From: Fidelibacterota bacterium
GTDB lineage: Bacteria > Fidelibacterota > UBA8477 > JABMPR01
Direction: 5' to 3'
Assembly (NCBI GenBank): GCA_016845065.1
Contig: JAERTG010000129.1
Location: forward strand, 1-43,714
Length of the DNA: 43,714 bases
In this document: in pieces, positions 28,673 through 37,350 of the stretch
Position numbering within the stretch: the stretch's first letter is position 1
How the letters are laid out: each line of letters begins with the position of its first letter
Notes under the pieces: model-generated
Databases searched by the model: none
Told to the model about the DNA's origin: nothing
The model's input: the letters and a program-made list of their open reading frames with translations, nothing else
Program-made: the position numbers and the translations under genes

Positions 28673-31210
28673 CTACTCATTTTTTATCTCTTGAATGCTT
28701 GATATCAGCTCTTCTGCCGTCCATGGTTTTTGGATAGATTTGGTAATGCCAACACTCTCATATTCTTTTTGATCTTCGATATCCAGATGACCAGTAGAAA
28801 GCATAATGGGGATGTCTGAGCCAGATGCTCGAATAGCCTGGCACAGCTCTATTCCTGACATTATCGGCATAGATAGATCCGTCACGATGAGGTTGTACTT
28901 GTTTGGATTTGCCTGGAATAAATCAAATGCTTTTTGTCCATCAGAAGTACTTTGAACGGCAAAACCCTTACGCAATAAAATGGTTTGGGTTACCTCACGA
29001 ATACTTATTTCATCATCGACAAGCAAAATCGACATGTTGAAATCATCCTTGGGGGCTGTTGCTTTTTGGGTAGTATGAATCTCCTCAAAACCATCGACCA
29101 CTGGAAATAGAATATTGAAAGTTGTGCCCTTGGTAACATCACTGGTCACGCTTATTTGACCACCCATCATTTCCACGATGCCATGTATAACAGATAGACC
29201 AAGTCCTGTACCCCTCCCAAATTGCTTAGTGGTAAAGAAAGGGTCAAATATCTTCTCAAGGTCAGGAGGATCAATCCCATGACCGGTATCACTTACTGTT
29301 AGCTTAATTGCCTCAGTTCCAGGTTTTTTTTCACCCAGGGAAGCTTGAGTTGGTTGTAGACTGACAGTTAATGTGCCCCCAGTTTTTTCCATTGAGTGTT
29401 GGGCATTATTGCAAAGGTTGATCACGATCTGGTTGATCTGGGTCTTATCGCACAAAATAGGGCCACAGCCCATATCAATGTCTTGCTTTAACTCAATATT
29501 GGCAGGCAAAGAAGCTCGCTCAAGCGAAAGGACTTCTAATATAATGTCATGAATCACCTGTGGCTTGAAGTCTATTTTACTTTTACGGCTAAAGGTGAGG
29601 ATTTGCTGCACAATATCTCGGGCCTTCTCTGCACCGGCTTGTAATTGGTTAAAGTTTCCCTTCAATTTTTCATCATCGGGAAGTTGCTCTTCAATAAGCC
29701 CGCTGTAAAGAAACATACCTTGTAGAATATTATTCAGCTCGTGGGAGATGCCGCCAACCATGGTACCTACTGCCTCAAGTTTTTGGGACTGACGAAGCTG
29801 GGCTTCAAGAGACTTCTGCCTGGCTTCAGCTTCTTTTTGTTTGGAAATATCACGGAATTCGACAACACGCACTTCCTGGCCCTTGTATGGAATTCGCCTA
29901 CCCTCTAATCTTAGGGGGTATTCCTGGCCATTTTTTCTTACACCGTTTGCATTATATGGCTTTTCATATTGGCCCACAATATTTGACTTTACCATTTCTC
30001 GTGAATCGGGTGCAATTAGGAGTAACCCATCCATTCCTATCAGTTCTTTAGCCGAGTATCCGGATATTTCAGAAAGACCCTGATTGCATTCCAAAATGAC
30101 ACCTTTATCATGAATAGCGATGCCACCAAAAGAGGCATTGTGGAGAGCCTTAAATCGACTTTCACTTTCTTCGGTCAAATCTTTTGCATTGATCAGTTCT
30201 AATTCAGCCTGCTTACTCTCTGTGTTGTCACGGCACACAACTAAACGTCCAATATTAGTTCCATTTCTATCAAGCATTCTCGTGACTTGAAAATCGTAGT
30301 ACACTCCCCGATCATCTAACTGATTGATAATAGTGATACTAGATTCTCTATTTTCGTCCAGCCATTGGTGTACATCTTTCCAGGCAGCCAATACTTCTGA
30401 GTATGGTTTGCCAATCACCTGCTTGGGGGAAAGCTTTAATATTGATGCCATTGATGGGTTTATGTCTAGCACATGTTCATTGGTGTTGATTAATAGAACA
30501 CCATCTCTCATGGTTTCAACCAAAATGTTGCGGGAGATAGGAACGATGTTGACCAAATTAAAACGAAAGATACCTACACTCATAAGCAAACCCGAAAAAC
30601 CAAAGGCACTAGGTGTCCAGTCTAATCCAGGTATTGGATTCTCACCCAAAACATATACAACATTTGCTACTAGAGGCAAGGCTGCACCAGTAACAATGAT
30701 CAAAATTTGACTTCTAAATGCAGAGGATACTTGTCGAACAGCATTTAATATTAATACCATTCCAATGGAAATCATTAAATAGGAATATACAGTGAAAATC
30801 AGAAACCAGAATCCATGCTTATAGATTCCTATATTGCCTGTTTCAGTTATTGATACATCAAGCCATAGCCACTGGTGGTGATTACTAGTTATCGCTGCTA
30901 TCAATGTTAAAAGTGGTATGACAGATGCGATGCTGACGTTTTGCTTGGTTATGAGCTTCTCATAATTGCTATATGACAAAGCCAAAAGCAGATAGAATAA
31001 TGGAGTGAATACTATTCCCAAATAAGAGAGCTGAGACCAGAAGATCTTAAGAGAGGTTTGAGTTGCAGCAGCTTCAAATGCACCTGCAAAAGTCCATTCC
31101 GAAACAGCCGCCATCAATATGGCCAGATAGAAACCACTTTTAAATTTGCTGTTTCGCCAGGAAAAAATAGAAACGTAGATGCTCACCAGGAACGATGCCA
31201 TCAACCACAA
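28673..31210 (-). CDS. Hybrid histidine kinase with N-terminal 7TM sensor (7TM-PAS-PAS-HK-REC)
   Basis: An 845-residue inner-membrane kinase. Seven hydrophobic helices fill residues 1-220, matching the HisKA_7TM N-terminal region ([10 protein letters not shown] in an extracytoplasmic loop, then [20 protein letters not shown]). Two PAS domains follow, about 228-335 and 350-458, then a coiled coil and the NtrB-like core with H490 ([18 protein letters not shown]), N-box [40 protein letters not shown], and a receiver about 725-845 ([28 protein letters not shown]). The start is TTG at 31210 with GAGG eight bases upstream; no ATG fits the full first helix. It is the closest paralogue of the kinase at 19.7 kb, which lacks the receiver. 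No regulator gene is adjacent. Confidence 0.94.
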   Translation of the reverse strand: MWLMASFLVSIYVSIFSWRNSKFKSGFYLAILMAAVSEWTFAGAFEAAATQTSLKIFWSQLSYLGIVFTPLFYLLLALSYSNYEKLITKQNVSIASVIPLLTLIAAITSNHHQWLWLDVSITETGNIGIYKHGFWFLIFTVYSYLMISIGMVLILNAVRQVSSAFRSQILIIVTGAALPLVANVVYVLGENPIPGLDWTPSAFGFSGLLMSVGIFRFNLVNIVPISRNILVETMRDGVLLINTNEHVLDINPSMASILKLSPKQVIGKPYSEVLAAWKDVHQWLDENRESSITIINQLDDRGVYYDFQVTRMLDRNGTNIGRLVVCRDNTESKQAELELINAKDLTEESESRFKALHNASFGGIAIHDKGVILECNQGLSEISGYSAKELIGMDGLLLIAPDSREMVKSNIVGQYEKPYNANGVRKNGQEYPLRLEGRRIPYKGQEVRVVEFRDISKQKEAEARQKSLEAQLRQSQKLEAVGTMVGGISHELNNILQGMFLYSGLIEEQLPDDEKLKGNFNQLQAGAEKARDIVQQILTFSRKSKIDFKPQVIHDIILEVLSLERASLPANIELKQDIDMGCGPILCDKTQINQIVINLCNNAQHSMEKTGGTLTVSLQPTQASLGEKKPGTEAIKLTVSDTGHGIDPPDLEKIFDPFFTTKQFGRGTGLGLSVIHGIVEMMGGQISVTSDVTKGTTFNILFPVVDGFEEIHTTQKATAPKDDFNMSILLVDDEISIREVTQTILLRKGFAVQSTSDGQKAFDLFQANPNKYNLIVTDLSMPIMSGIELCQAIRASGSDIPIMLSTGHLDIEDQKEYESVGITKSIQKPWTAEELISSIQEIKNE

Positions 31211-31508
31211 GAATAGTGCCTCGAATTGGTAGATCCTTACACCTATTTTTTATTTTGTTTTTATTAGCAGTAGATCAATATTGAAATCTCAAGAAAAAAT
31301 ACTCAAACATCTCCATGAGGCAAGTCAAACTCATCCTCTCCAGATAATATTGCCAAACTTGATAATTCAAAAGCTACATCTATCCATAGAACACCGCTGG
31401 TTACCTATGCTTGGCCTGGCAGAAGAGTAGGAATAGTTCACACTAGAAAATGTTTAACTAGGACCGTGGGACAAAGGGTCAGAATAGCGACGGATGTGCG
31501 ACGGAGAC

Positions 31509-31538
31509 CTCGCCCTTTTTTTGATCAATTTGGGCGAG
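31509..31538. repeat. Hairpin with T-rich loop
   Basis: CTCGCCC and GGGCGAG form a perfect 7-bp stem around a 16-base loop that begins with seven T. There is no gene immediately next to it, so it is not an obvious terminator. Confidence 0.45.
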
Positions 31539-31781
31539 TGAATATGTCTAAATAATTGCTAAGGTATGGTCGATTTATCCACTATTGTCCTTTACTAGCT
31601 AGAATTTTTGAAAGTAGCCTGGAAACACCCCCTTGGTTTATCTGTGAAGCGCATGGGAATTACGTAGTTGACCTCCTGCCAGTTGCACTATAATTGAAAC
31701 TGCGGATTCTTGAGCGATGGTGACTTTTTTGACAATTTGTTTCAGGTTAGTGATTAGGATGCCTAATTTTACCTTAACCAG

Positions 31782-31816
31782 AAAAGCCCCTAACTCACTA
31801 TGGATTAGGGGCTTTT
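31782..31816. terminator. Bidirectional intrinsic terminator after tRNA-Met
   Basis: AAAAGCCCCTAA and TTAGGGGCTTTT form a perfect 12-bp stem with an 11-base loop. A/T tracts on both sides allow function in either direction. It lies 7 bases beyond the tRNA 3' end. Confidence 0.85.
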
Positions 31817-31822
31817 ACCTTG

Positions 31823-31896
31823 TAGCAGGGGGCGGATTTGAACCGCCGACACCCGGCTTATGAAGCCGGTGCTCTAACCAACTGAGCTACCCTGCC
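31823..31896 (-). tRNA. tRNA-Met (anticodon CAT, elongator type)
   Basis: A 74-base cloverleaf on the minus strand: acceptor GGCAGGG, D-arm GCTCAGTTGGTTAGAGC, anticodon arm CCGGCTTCATAAGCCGG with CAT, T-arm GGCGGTTCAAATCCGCC, discriminator A. CCA is not encoded. It lacks the C1 mismatch and the three-GC anticodon stem of initiators, so it is elongator Met; Ile2 (modified CAT) cannot be excluded from sequence alone. Its 3' end is duplicated at 28260-28285. Confidence 0.95.
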
Positions 31897-31934
31897 AGTA
31901 CAATTTTTTAAAAAGGGGTTGAGATGCTCTAACC

Positions 31935-31963
31935 ATCCTTCGAGACGCTCCTCTCCTCAGGAT
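31935..31963. repeat. REP-like imperfect palindrome
   Basis: ATCCTTCGAG...CTCCTCAGGAT, an imperfect dyad of the 'TCCTTCGAGAC...CTCAGGATGAC' type that is frequent in intergenic regions of many bacterial genomes. One copy only in this window. Confidence 0.45.
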
Positions 31964-32132
31964 GACAACTTTTGACACTCCTGAGTCGACTGAACCGAAG
32001 ATGAATATACCCCTACCCTTAAAAAGCGCGCAAAAATAGAATTTTCACTCTCGGTGAGCAAGTGAATAAACCAATTTTTGGTAGACCAACCTCTTTTATT
32101 TGACTGGGCACTCCAAGAGCAAAAAAAAACCA

Positions 32133-32172
32133 AATATGAAACCCTTTTAATGTATTAAGATTGTTTCATATT
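32133..32172. promoter_or_regulatory. Perfect 10-bp inverted repeat upstream of the octahaem cytochrome
   Basis: AATATGAAAC and GTTTCATATT separated by 20 bases, ending 69 bases before the cytochrome start codon. The half-sites are two helical turns apart, which suits a dimeric regulator or two cooperating dimers. The regulator encoded at 33.6 kb belongs to the OmpR family, whose sites are usually direct repeats, so another protein may bind here. Confidence 0.5.
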
Positions 32173-32241
32173 CTCAGTATATGCTATTGTCTACTATTAC
32201 CATTGTTACCTTTCCCACGAGAATTAACTCAGGAGGAAAAG

Positions 32242-33486
32242 ATGAACAAATTTTTTACCCTATTACTCGTTTTACCCGTCATGTTTATGTGGAGTTGTGA
32301 GGACACCAAAGATGATGAAGAATTACCAGACCTTGCTCACGTTGGCTCAGCTGCATGTGGCGATTGTCACACAGATATTTATGCAGATTTCATGGATAGC
32401 GGCCACCCATACAAATTCAACATTGTTGATGGCGCAGCCCCAACATATCCCTCATTTGTCGACAATTCCCTTGAACTACCAGATTTCGTTGGTAGCTGGG
32501 ATGAAGTTGCTGGTGTAATTGGTGGTTTTGGTTGGAAAGCCCGTTTTGTGGGCACCGATGGTCACGTCATGGGAACTGCTGGCAGCATGTATCCCGCCAC
32601 AGGAAACAACCAACACAACTTCTTTGGTGGAGATGTTGGTGTAGACTGGGGTTGGAATGATTATCATGCAAATGATACCGATTTCAAACGCTACAACTAC
32701 TCCTGTTTCAAATGCCATACAACTGGTGGCGTTGAAACAACCAATCCCGATAGCTCCTGGCTGAAAGTTCATCTCGATATCGATGCTCCAGAAACTATGG
32801 ATTACTTCGCATTTGGTGGAATCCAGTGTGAAGCCTGTCATGGACAAGGAAGCCAACATGCAGTTGATGGGGAAACAGAGTACATTGATCGTGTGACAAC
32901 CAGTCGTCTTGAAGGAACTAATGATGTAACCGACCTTTGCGGTGACTGTCATACACGTAATGCTGACAGATCCATTGCAGCCAAGGGTGGATTCACCAAA
33001 CACCATGAACAGTATGACGAATTTATCACAACAGGTCACTACAATGATGGTCAAATGTCTTGTATCACCTGTCATGATCCTCACAAACGTACTGTTTGGA
33101 GTGGAGACGCAATCCAACAAACATGTGGAACTGATTGTCACGCAAGTAAGACAACGATGAAGCATAATGATATGGCCAGCTGTAACAGTTGTCATATGCC
33201 ATTCTCATCAAAATCTGGACAAAAACGTGGTCCCTATGTTGGTGATGTAAAAGCTCACCTCTGGGAAATCAATACTGATGCAGACTACAATATGTACAGT
33301 GATGATGGAGCAACAGTACGGACAGTTAATGGAAAAGCCATGATTAGTCTACAATATGCTTGCTACGGCTGTCACGTTGATGCAAGTGGTCAAGGTGGTT
33401 GGGCCACAGCACCTGGTGACACTACACAGTATTCAATGAAAACCTTGCAGCAGTTATCTGATTTTGCTGTAGGTATGCACGACTAA
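32242..33486 (+). CDS. Octahaem c-type cytochrome lipoprotein
   Basis: A 414-residue multihaem cytochrome anchored by lipid. I chose the ATG at 32242 because AGGAGG precedes it and it begins a lipoprotein signal ending MFMWSC (Cys19). Seven CXXCH motifs are visible (CGDCH, CFKCH, CEACH, CGDCH, CITCH, CNSCH, CYGCH) and one atypical CGTDCH (CX3CH), giving eight probable haems. Motifs lie far apart in the N-terminal half and closer in the C-terminal half, with HGQGSQH after the third as in cytochrome c554/c3-like families. Several free His residues could be distal ligands. Probably a periplasmic-face or outer-surface electron carrier or reductase. It has its own terminator and precedes a two-component pair. 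Confidence 0.92.
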   Translation: MNKFFTLLLVLPVMFMWSCEDTKDDEELPDLAHVGSAACGDCHTDIYADFMDSGHPYKFNIVDGAAPTYPSFVDNSLELPDFVGSWDEVAGVIGGFGWKARFVGTDGHVMGTAGSMYPATGNNQHNFFGGDVGVDWGWNDYHANDTDFKRYNYSCFKCHTTGGVETTNPDSSWLKVHLDIDAPETMDYFAFGGIQCEACHGQGSQHAVDGETEYIDRVTTSRLEGTNDVTDLCGDCHTRNADRSIAAKGGFTKHHEQYDEFITTGHYNDGQMSCITCHDPHKRTVWSGDAIQQTCGTDCHASKTTMKHNDMASCNSCHMPFSSKSGQKRGPYVGDVKAHLWEINTDADYNMYSDDGATVRTVNGKAMISLQYACYGCHVDASGQGGWATAPGDTTQYSMKTLQQLSDFAVGMHD

Positions 33487-33504
33487 GAGATCTCCGGTCA
33501 AGAG

Positions 33505-33535
33505 AAAAGGGGAGGCACGTCCTCCCCTTTTTTTT
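33505..33535 (+). terminator. Strong intrinsic terminator after the octahaem cytochrome
   Basis: AAAAGGGGAGG, loop CACGT, CCTCCCCTTTT: perfect 11-bp stem running into a T tract, 19 bases after the stop codon. It separates the cytochrome from the following regulator gene. Confidence 0.92.
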
Positions 33536-33584
33536 ATACCTGATAATAATGTTCTCATAGCATGTTGAAAGTTAAGTTGACACC

Positions 33585-34259
33585 ATGAAAATTCTACTTG
33601 TCGAAGATGAAAAGCGGTTAGCACAGCACCTGGGTAGCCTCCTCAGAGAGAACAATTATACTGTCACCGCGGCGAATGATGGTCAAAGTGCCTGGGATAT
33701 ACTTACCAAGGATGCTTTTGACGCCATTATTCTGGATTGGTTGCTTCCAGAAATCTCTGGAGTAGAAATTTGCGAACGCCTCAGACACAATGGTGATAAA
33801 ACCCCTATTTTATTTTTAACTGCTCAATCTGCCATACACCACCGCATTAAAGGTTTTGAAGTGGGTGCTGATGACTATCTCACAAAACCTTTCCACTCAG
33901 AAGAATTATTAATCCGATTGGCAAGTCTTATTCGCAGGAGTCACCAACATCCCATATCAATTTTTAATTCCAAAGGTTACACTTTTGATGCCACAAAACA
34001 TTATGTCTACTTTGAAGGTCAATCAACGGAGCTATCACAAAAAGAATCGGCAATCTTAAACCTATTGTTTCAAGATCCTGGTGAGGTCATTTCTCGTAAA
34101 ACCTTTCTACAGGAAATCTGGGGTTATGATTTTGATCCAAAAACCAACACCCTTGAAGTTTATATAAGAATGTTAAGGAGTAAGCTAGATCAGCTCAGTT
34201 CTATGAAACTGATTTACACCAAGCGGGGCGAAGGCTACTACATAGAGAATGAAGCTTAG
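33585..34259 (+). CDS. OmpR/PhoB-family response regulator
   Basis: A 224-residue DNA-binding regulator. Receiver residues 1-118 have E7/D8/E9, phospho-acceptor D51 (AIILDWLLPEISG), FLTAQSA and K101-region YLTKPF. The C-terminal winged helix (about 128-222) has the family pattern LSQKESAILNLLFQDPGEVISR, the recognition helix around NTLEVYIRMLRSKLD and the wing IYTKRGEGYYI. It overlaps the next kinase gene by 11 bases, so the two are a cognate pair in the QseBC/CusRS style. Given its position between two multihaem cytochrome genes, control of electron-transfer genes is the natural inference, but no target site is proven. Confidence 0.96.
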   Translation: MKILLVEDEKRLAQHLGSLLRENNYTVTAANDGQSAWDILTKDAFDAIILDWLLPEISGVEICERLRHNGDKTPILFLTAQSAIHHRIKGFEVGADDYLTKPFHSEELLIRLASLIRRSHQHPISIFNSKGYTFDATKHYVYFEGQSTELSQKESAILNLLFQDPGEVISRKTFLQEIWGYDFDPKTNTLEVYIRMLRSKLDQLSSMKLIYTKRGEGYYIENEA

Positions 34260-35649
34260 GCTCCCAAACCTATCCATACGATTTAAGATTATTTTTGCCC
34301 AGGCAGCCAGTCTGGCAGCTATTCTTATCCTCTTTACATTTATTCTTTCTATCCTGTTGGAAGAAGTTCTGGAAATGAACCTGGATAAATTCCTGCATAT
34401 GCAATCCGACAATTTTCAAGCAACCATAACAGTTCAGAATGGCCGGATTTCATTTCATGATTTGCATAGTAATTTTGAGCATTCTGGCGCTGCAGCAGAC
34501 GATATTCCTTTTTACGTCCAATTCATGGATGGCCATGGTCGCACGCTTATGCTATCCGGTAATCTGGAAGGTCGACGTCTTTACCATGGTGAGAAACTAC
34601 CACACATGGAAACGGTGGAAACTGTGTTCTTTTTTGGAGAACCCTCAAGACGGCTGATTACACCTGTACATATCCATCAACAACATGTGGGATGGCTCAT
34701 TGTTACCATCCCATACAATTATCTTGATGATTTCAAGGACTATAAAAATAGAATTTTGATGATCACAGCAGGTATTGCAATTTTGCTTTTCATATTGCTT
34801 AGTTTCCTTTTTGTGAAGCTAGCGCTGCTCCCCGTAAAACAACTGGCAAAAAGTGCTGGAATTCTTGCTGAACAATCGGAAATTAGTGCTCTTCCCGACA
34901 TTGAGAGTAATGATGAGATTGGAGATCTGACCGAGACGCTAAACCACCTCCTGCGCAAGGCAGGTCAATCCATGGAGACACTGGAGCTTTTTGCCGCCAA
35001 TGTTTCACATGAGCTTAAAACACCCCTGGCTATCATGCATTCAGAGATTTCTCTGCTTCAAAAGAACGTTGTTCCTGCACATCAATATTCTATGGATCTA
35101 TTGAGTGAAGAAGTGTATAGAATGCAGACCCTCATTGAGAACCTGCTGGTTATAAGCAATACTCAAAGACCATACAAACTCATGCAGTCGGACATTTGGC
35201 TCCAAGATTTCATCAGCGATGAGTCAGGCAGAATCCAACGCATTTTCCGACATAACAATATGCATTTTGATTTCTCCAAAGTTCAATCCACTAAAGTCCA
35301 TGCAGATATTTACCTGTTGCAGTTGGTTTTTGACAACCTGGTTAGAAATGCGGTTCTGTATTCACCTGACAATACAACAATATCCATCTCTACGACGGCG
35401 GATAACTCGGGTATATCCATTCATGTTTGTGATACGGGACCTGGAATCGCTGAGGCTGAACTAGCAAAAATTCTTGAACCATTTGTGCGTGGGGAATCAA
35501 CTGTTCAACAGGCAATGACGGGCAGTGGTTTGGGTTTATCCATCTCCACCTGGGCTACCAAACTTCTGGGAGCAACCCTGAAATTTGAAAATGTCAGTCC
35601 AAATGGCCTGAAGGCATCCATTACGCTACCAAAGAATCAACAGGACTAG
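34249..35649 (+). CDS. Sensor histidine kinase partner of the OmpR-type regulator
   Basis: A 466-residue inner-membrane kinase: TM1 about 15-37, a periplasmic sensor of about 130 residues (38-168) with several His residues (HGEKLPHMETVE, HIHQQH) that could bind a metal, TM2 about 169-191, HAMP (about 192-245), HisKA with H254 (AANVSHELKTPLAIMHSE), and HATPase (NLVRNAVLYS, DTGPGIAEAE, GSGLGLSIS). The ATG overlaps the regulator gene. Its 3' end overlaps the convergent cytochrome gene by four bases. Length and domain order are typical of the EnvZ/QseC class. The His-rich sensor suggests metal or redox input, an inference from composition. Confidence 0.95.
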   Translation: MKLRLPNLSIRFKIIFAQAASLAAILILFTFILSILLEEVLEMNLDKFLHMQSDNFQATITVQNGRISFHDLHSNFEHSGAAADDIPFYVQFMDGHGRTLMLSGNLEGRRLYHGEKLPHMETVETVFFFGEPSRRLITPVHIHQQHVGWLIVTIPYNYLDDFKDYKNRILMITAGIAILLFILLSFLFVKLALLPVKQLAKSAGILAEQSEISALPDIESNDEIGDLTETLNHLLRKAGQSMETLELFAANVSHELKTPLAIMHSEISLLQKNVVPAHQYSMDLLSEEVYRMQTLIENLLVISNTQRPYKLMQSDIWLQDFISDESGRIQRIFRHNNMHFDFSKVQSTKVHADIYLLQLVFDNLVRNAVLYSPDNTTISISTTADNSGISIHVCDTGPGIAEAELAKILEPFVRGESTVQQAMTGSGLGLSISTWATKLLGATLKFENVSPNGLKASITLPKNQQD

Positions 35650-37172
35650 AAGTTTTTCAGATACTCTTCCTTGAAGTAAGTATTCTTATGCTCTTCAAAA
35701 GTGCGAAATTCATCATCAAGTAAATATTGCAGAGGGTCTTCTTCCCCAAGGGCAAGAATTGAATGACATAGTGTACACTCATCTGATATAGACACTCCTG
35801 CATCATCAACTAGATGACGATTGTGACATCTGAAGCAACCATCACTTTGATCATGCTGCATGAAGTTGTGACAAGAGAAACACCCAAACTCCACCCGATG
35901 GCCCAAATGGTTTGGATAGGTATTCCATTCAATCTTCATCGCGGGATGAATATTACGATCATATATGGCTTGTACTGCCTGAATTGAGCTAGGTACCGTC
36001 AGATAATCTGTCTCAGGATATTCAATTTCATAGAAGGATTCAAGTCTGTCCTTGATACTGGCTAGCCCTGTGGCTTTATCATCATATGAGACAATGAGTG
36101 ATGCCATGGCTTCCCTTTTGATATAGGGAAGGTTCGCATCGATTAATCCCCGAGCCAACGCGCGATCTAAAGCAGCGCCAGGTTGCTCATATATGTGTGT
36201 GGCCCTATTATGACAATCCACACAGTCCATCACCCGCGGTTCAGTTTCCTGAAAGGTAGAATCAGTATAATTTTGATTGATGTAACGCTTAAACAATCCA
36301 TTGGGTTGCTTGACATCAACCCAAATCATATCCTCTCGCATATCATCTACAGAGCTATAACGAACCTCATTATTCTCAGCTATATGCCAGTGAATTCCAG
36401 AACCCACTCCATTCGCTGCATCAACTTTAAGATTGAGGGTTGTATACTGCTTCGTATTGGCCTCATCATTTCGATATCTCTCTATTTTAACCAGTTTCGA
36501 TCCGTAGTGTTTTTCAGGCCAATGACATTTACCGCAGGTTTCAGTAGCAGGCCGTAAATTGTGAATGGGGGTTCCAATGGGCTTGTTGTAAAGATCAAAC
36601 ATTGCCGCAATTGCCTGCCAGGCACCATTTACCTTGGCAGCAGCTAGGGCTTGGACACCCTCACCGATATGGCAATCCACACAGGGAACACGGGAATGGG
36701 GGGAAACCGAATAGACTTGCCATTCAGGTCCCATGATAGTGTGACAGGCTGTCCCACAAAATTCAGATTCGTCCATGTAATGCATGGCACTGGATCCAGC
36801 ACCAACAATAAAGAGAACATTTACGATAGTCAGAATGCCAACAACGGGAACCACCTTTTCCCAAAAATTGTGCCCCCCTACTTCCGTATCTTCAAGTTTA
36901 TCGAGAAAGACGTTTTGAAGCGTGGTACCGGTTTCCTTCTTTTGTTTTCTCCAGGCAAACGGCAAAAGAACCAGCCCGATGACGAATAGAATCGGGATAA
37001 GAAAATAAGTAACAATTCCCGTATAAGTACTTCTGAACACACCAATCAGGGAGAGTCCCTCAAGGATGAAAAAGGAAATAAAGGCAGTACTGGCAAGGAT
37101 GGTTCCAATCTTCCCGATCCAATTCATAAACAACAATTGTATAAACATCAAGTATCGTCCAAAAAAGCCCAT
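35646..37172 (-). CDS. Heptahaem NapC/NirT-like inner-membrane cytochrome (ImcH-like)
   Basis: A 508-residue membrane-bound cytochrome. I chose the ATG at 37172 because GGAG lies seven bases upstream and it leads into the first TM helix; a longer frame adds 16 unlikely residues. Three TM helices, about 24-46, 54-74 and 107-127, precede the haem domain. Haem motifs are FCGTACHTIMGPEW (CX3CH), then CVDCH, CGKCH, CVDCH, CFSCH, CFRCH and CTLCH: seven in all. The first motif and the HSRVPCVDCHIGEGV that follows match the NapC/NirT core. Three TM helices, seven haems and about 510 residues are the layout of Geobacter ImcH, a quinol oxidase used with high-potential extracellular acceptors. Quinol oxidation here is inferred from that likeness. 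Confidence 0.88.
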   Translation of the reverse strand: MGFFGRYLMFIQLLFMNWIGKIGTILASTAFISFFILEGLSLIGVFRSTYTGIVTYFLIPILFVIGLVLLPFAWRKQKKETGTTLQNVFLDKLEDTEVGGHNFWEKVVPVVGILTIVNVLFIVGAGSSAMHYMDESEFCGTACHTIMGPEWQVYSVSPHSRVPCVDCHIGEGVQALAAAKVNGAWQAIAAMFDLYNKPIGTPIHNLRPATETCGKCHWPEKHYGSKLVKIERYRNDEANTKQYTTLNLKVDAANGVGSGIHWHIAENNEVRYSSVDDMREDMIWVDVKQPNGLFKRYINQNYTDSTFQETEPRVMDCVDCHNRATHIYEQPGAALDRALARGLIDANLPYIKREAMASLIVSYDDKATGLASIKDRLESFYEIEYPETDYLTVPSSIQAVQAIYDRNIHPAMKIEWNTYPNHLGHRVEFGCFSCHNFMQHDQSDGCFRCHNRHLVDDAGVSISDECTLCHSILALGEEDPLQYLLDDEFRTFEEHKNTYFKEEYLKNF

Positions 37173-37350
37173 ACGTTTCTCCGTAATGCAGATTATTGAG
37201 TGATGAAAGTTAATAAACATGATTGGTTAAGCAATTGCTAGTGTCAGCATTAAATTTTATTAATTGACCAACTCCTATCCCCTGTTGAAATATCCCTAGT
37301 ATACCTTATTTTAAAACTCTGAGATTAGATCAATTTAGAAAGGGCTTTGA

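Larger units (their letters stand above)
31211..32241. other. Intergenic region containing tRNA-Met and repeat structures
   Basis: About 1 kb without a protein gene. From left to right: an AT-rich stretch with no recognisable content, a hairpin at 31509-31538, the tRNA-Met terminator and gene, a REP-like element at 31935-31963, and an inverted repeat upstream of the octahaem cytochrome gene. A purine-rich segment at about 31450-31510 (GGGACAAAGGGTCAGAATAG) is unexplained. Confidence 0.6.

Noticed and set aside
32476..33195. 239-codon minus-strand ORF antisense to the octahaem cytochrome
   Set aside because: A shadow of the haem-motif-rich gene; its Cys and Thr richness comes from the complementary codons.
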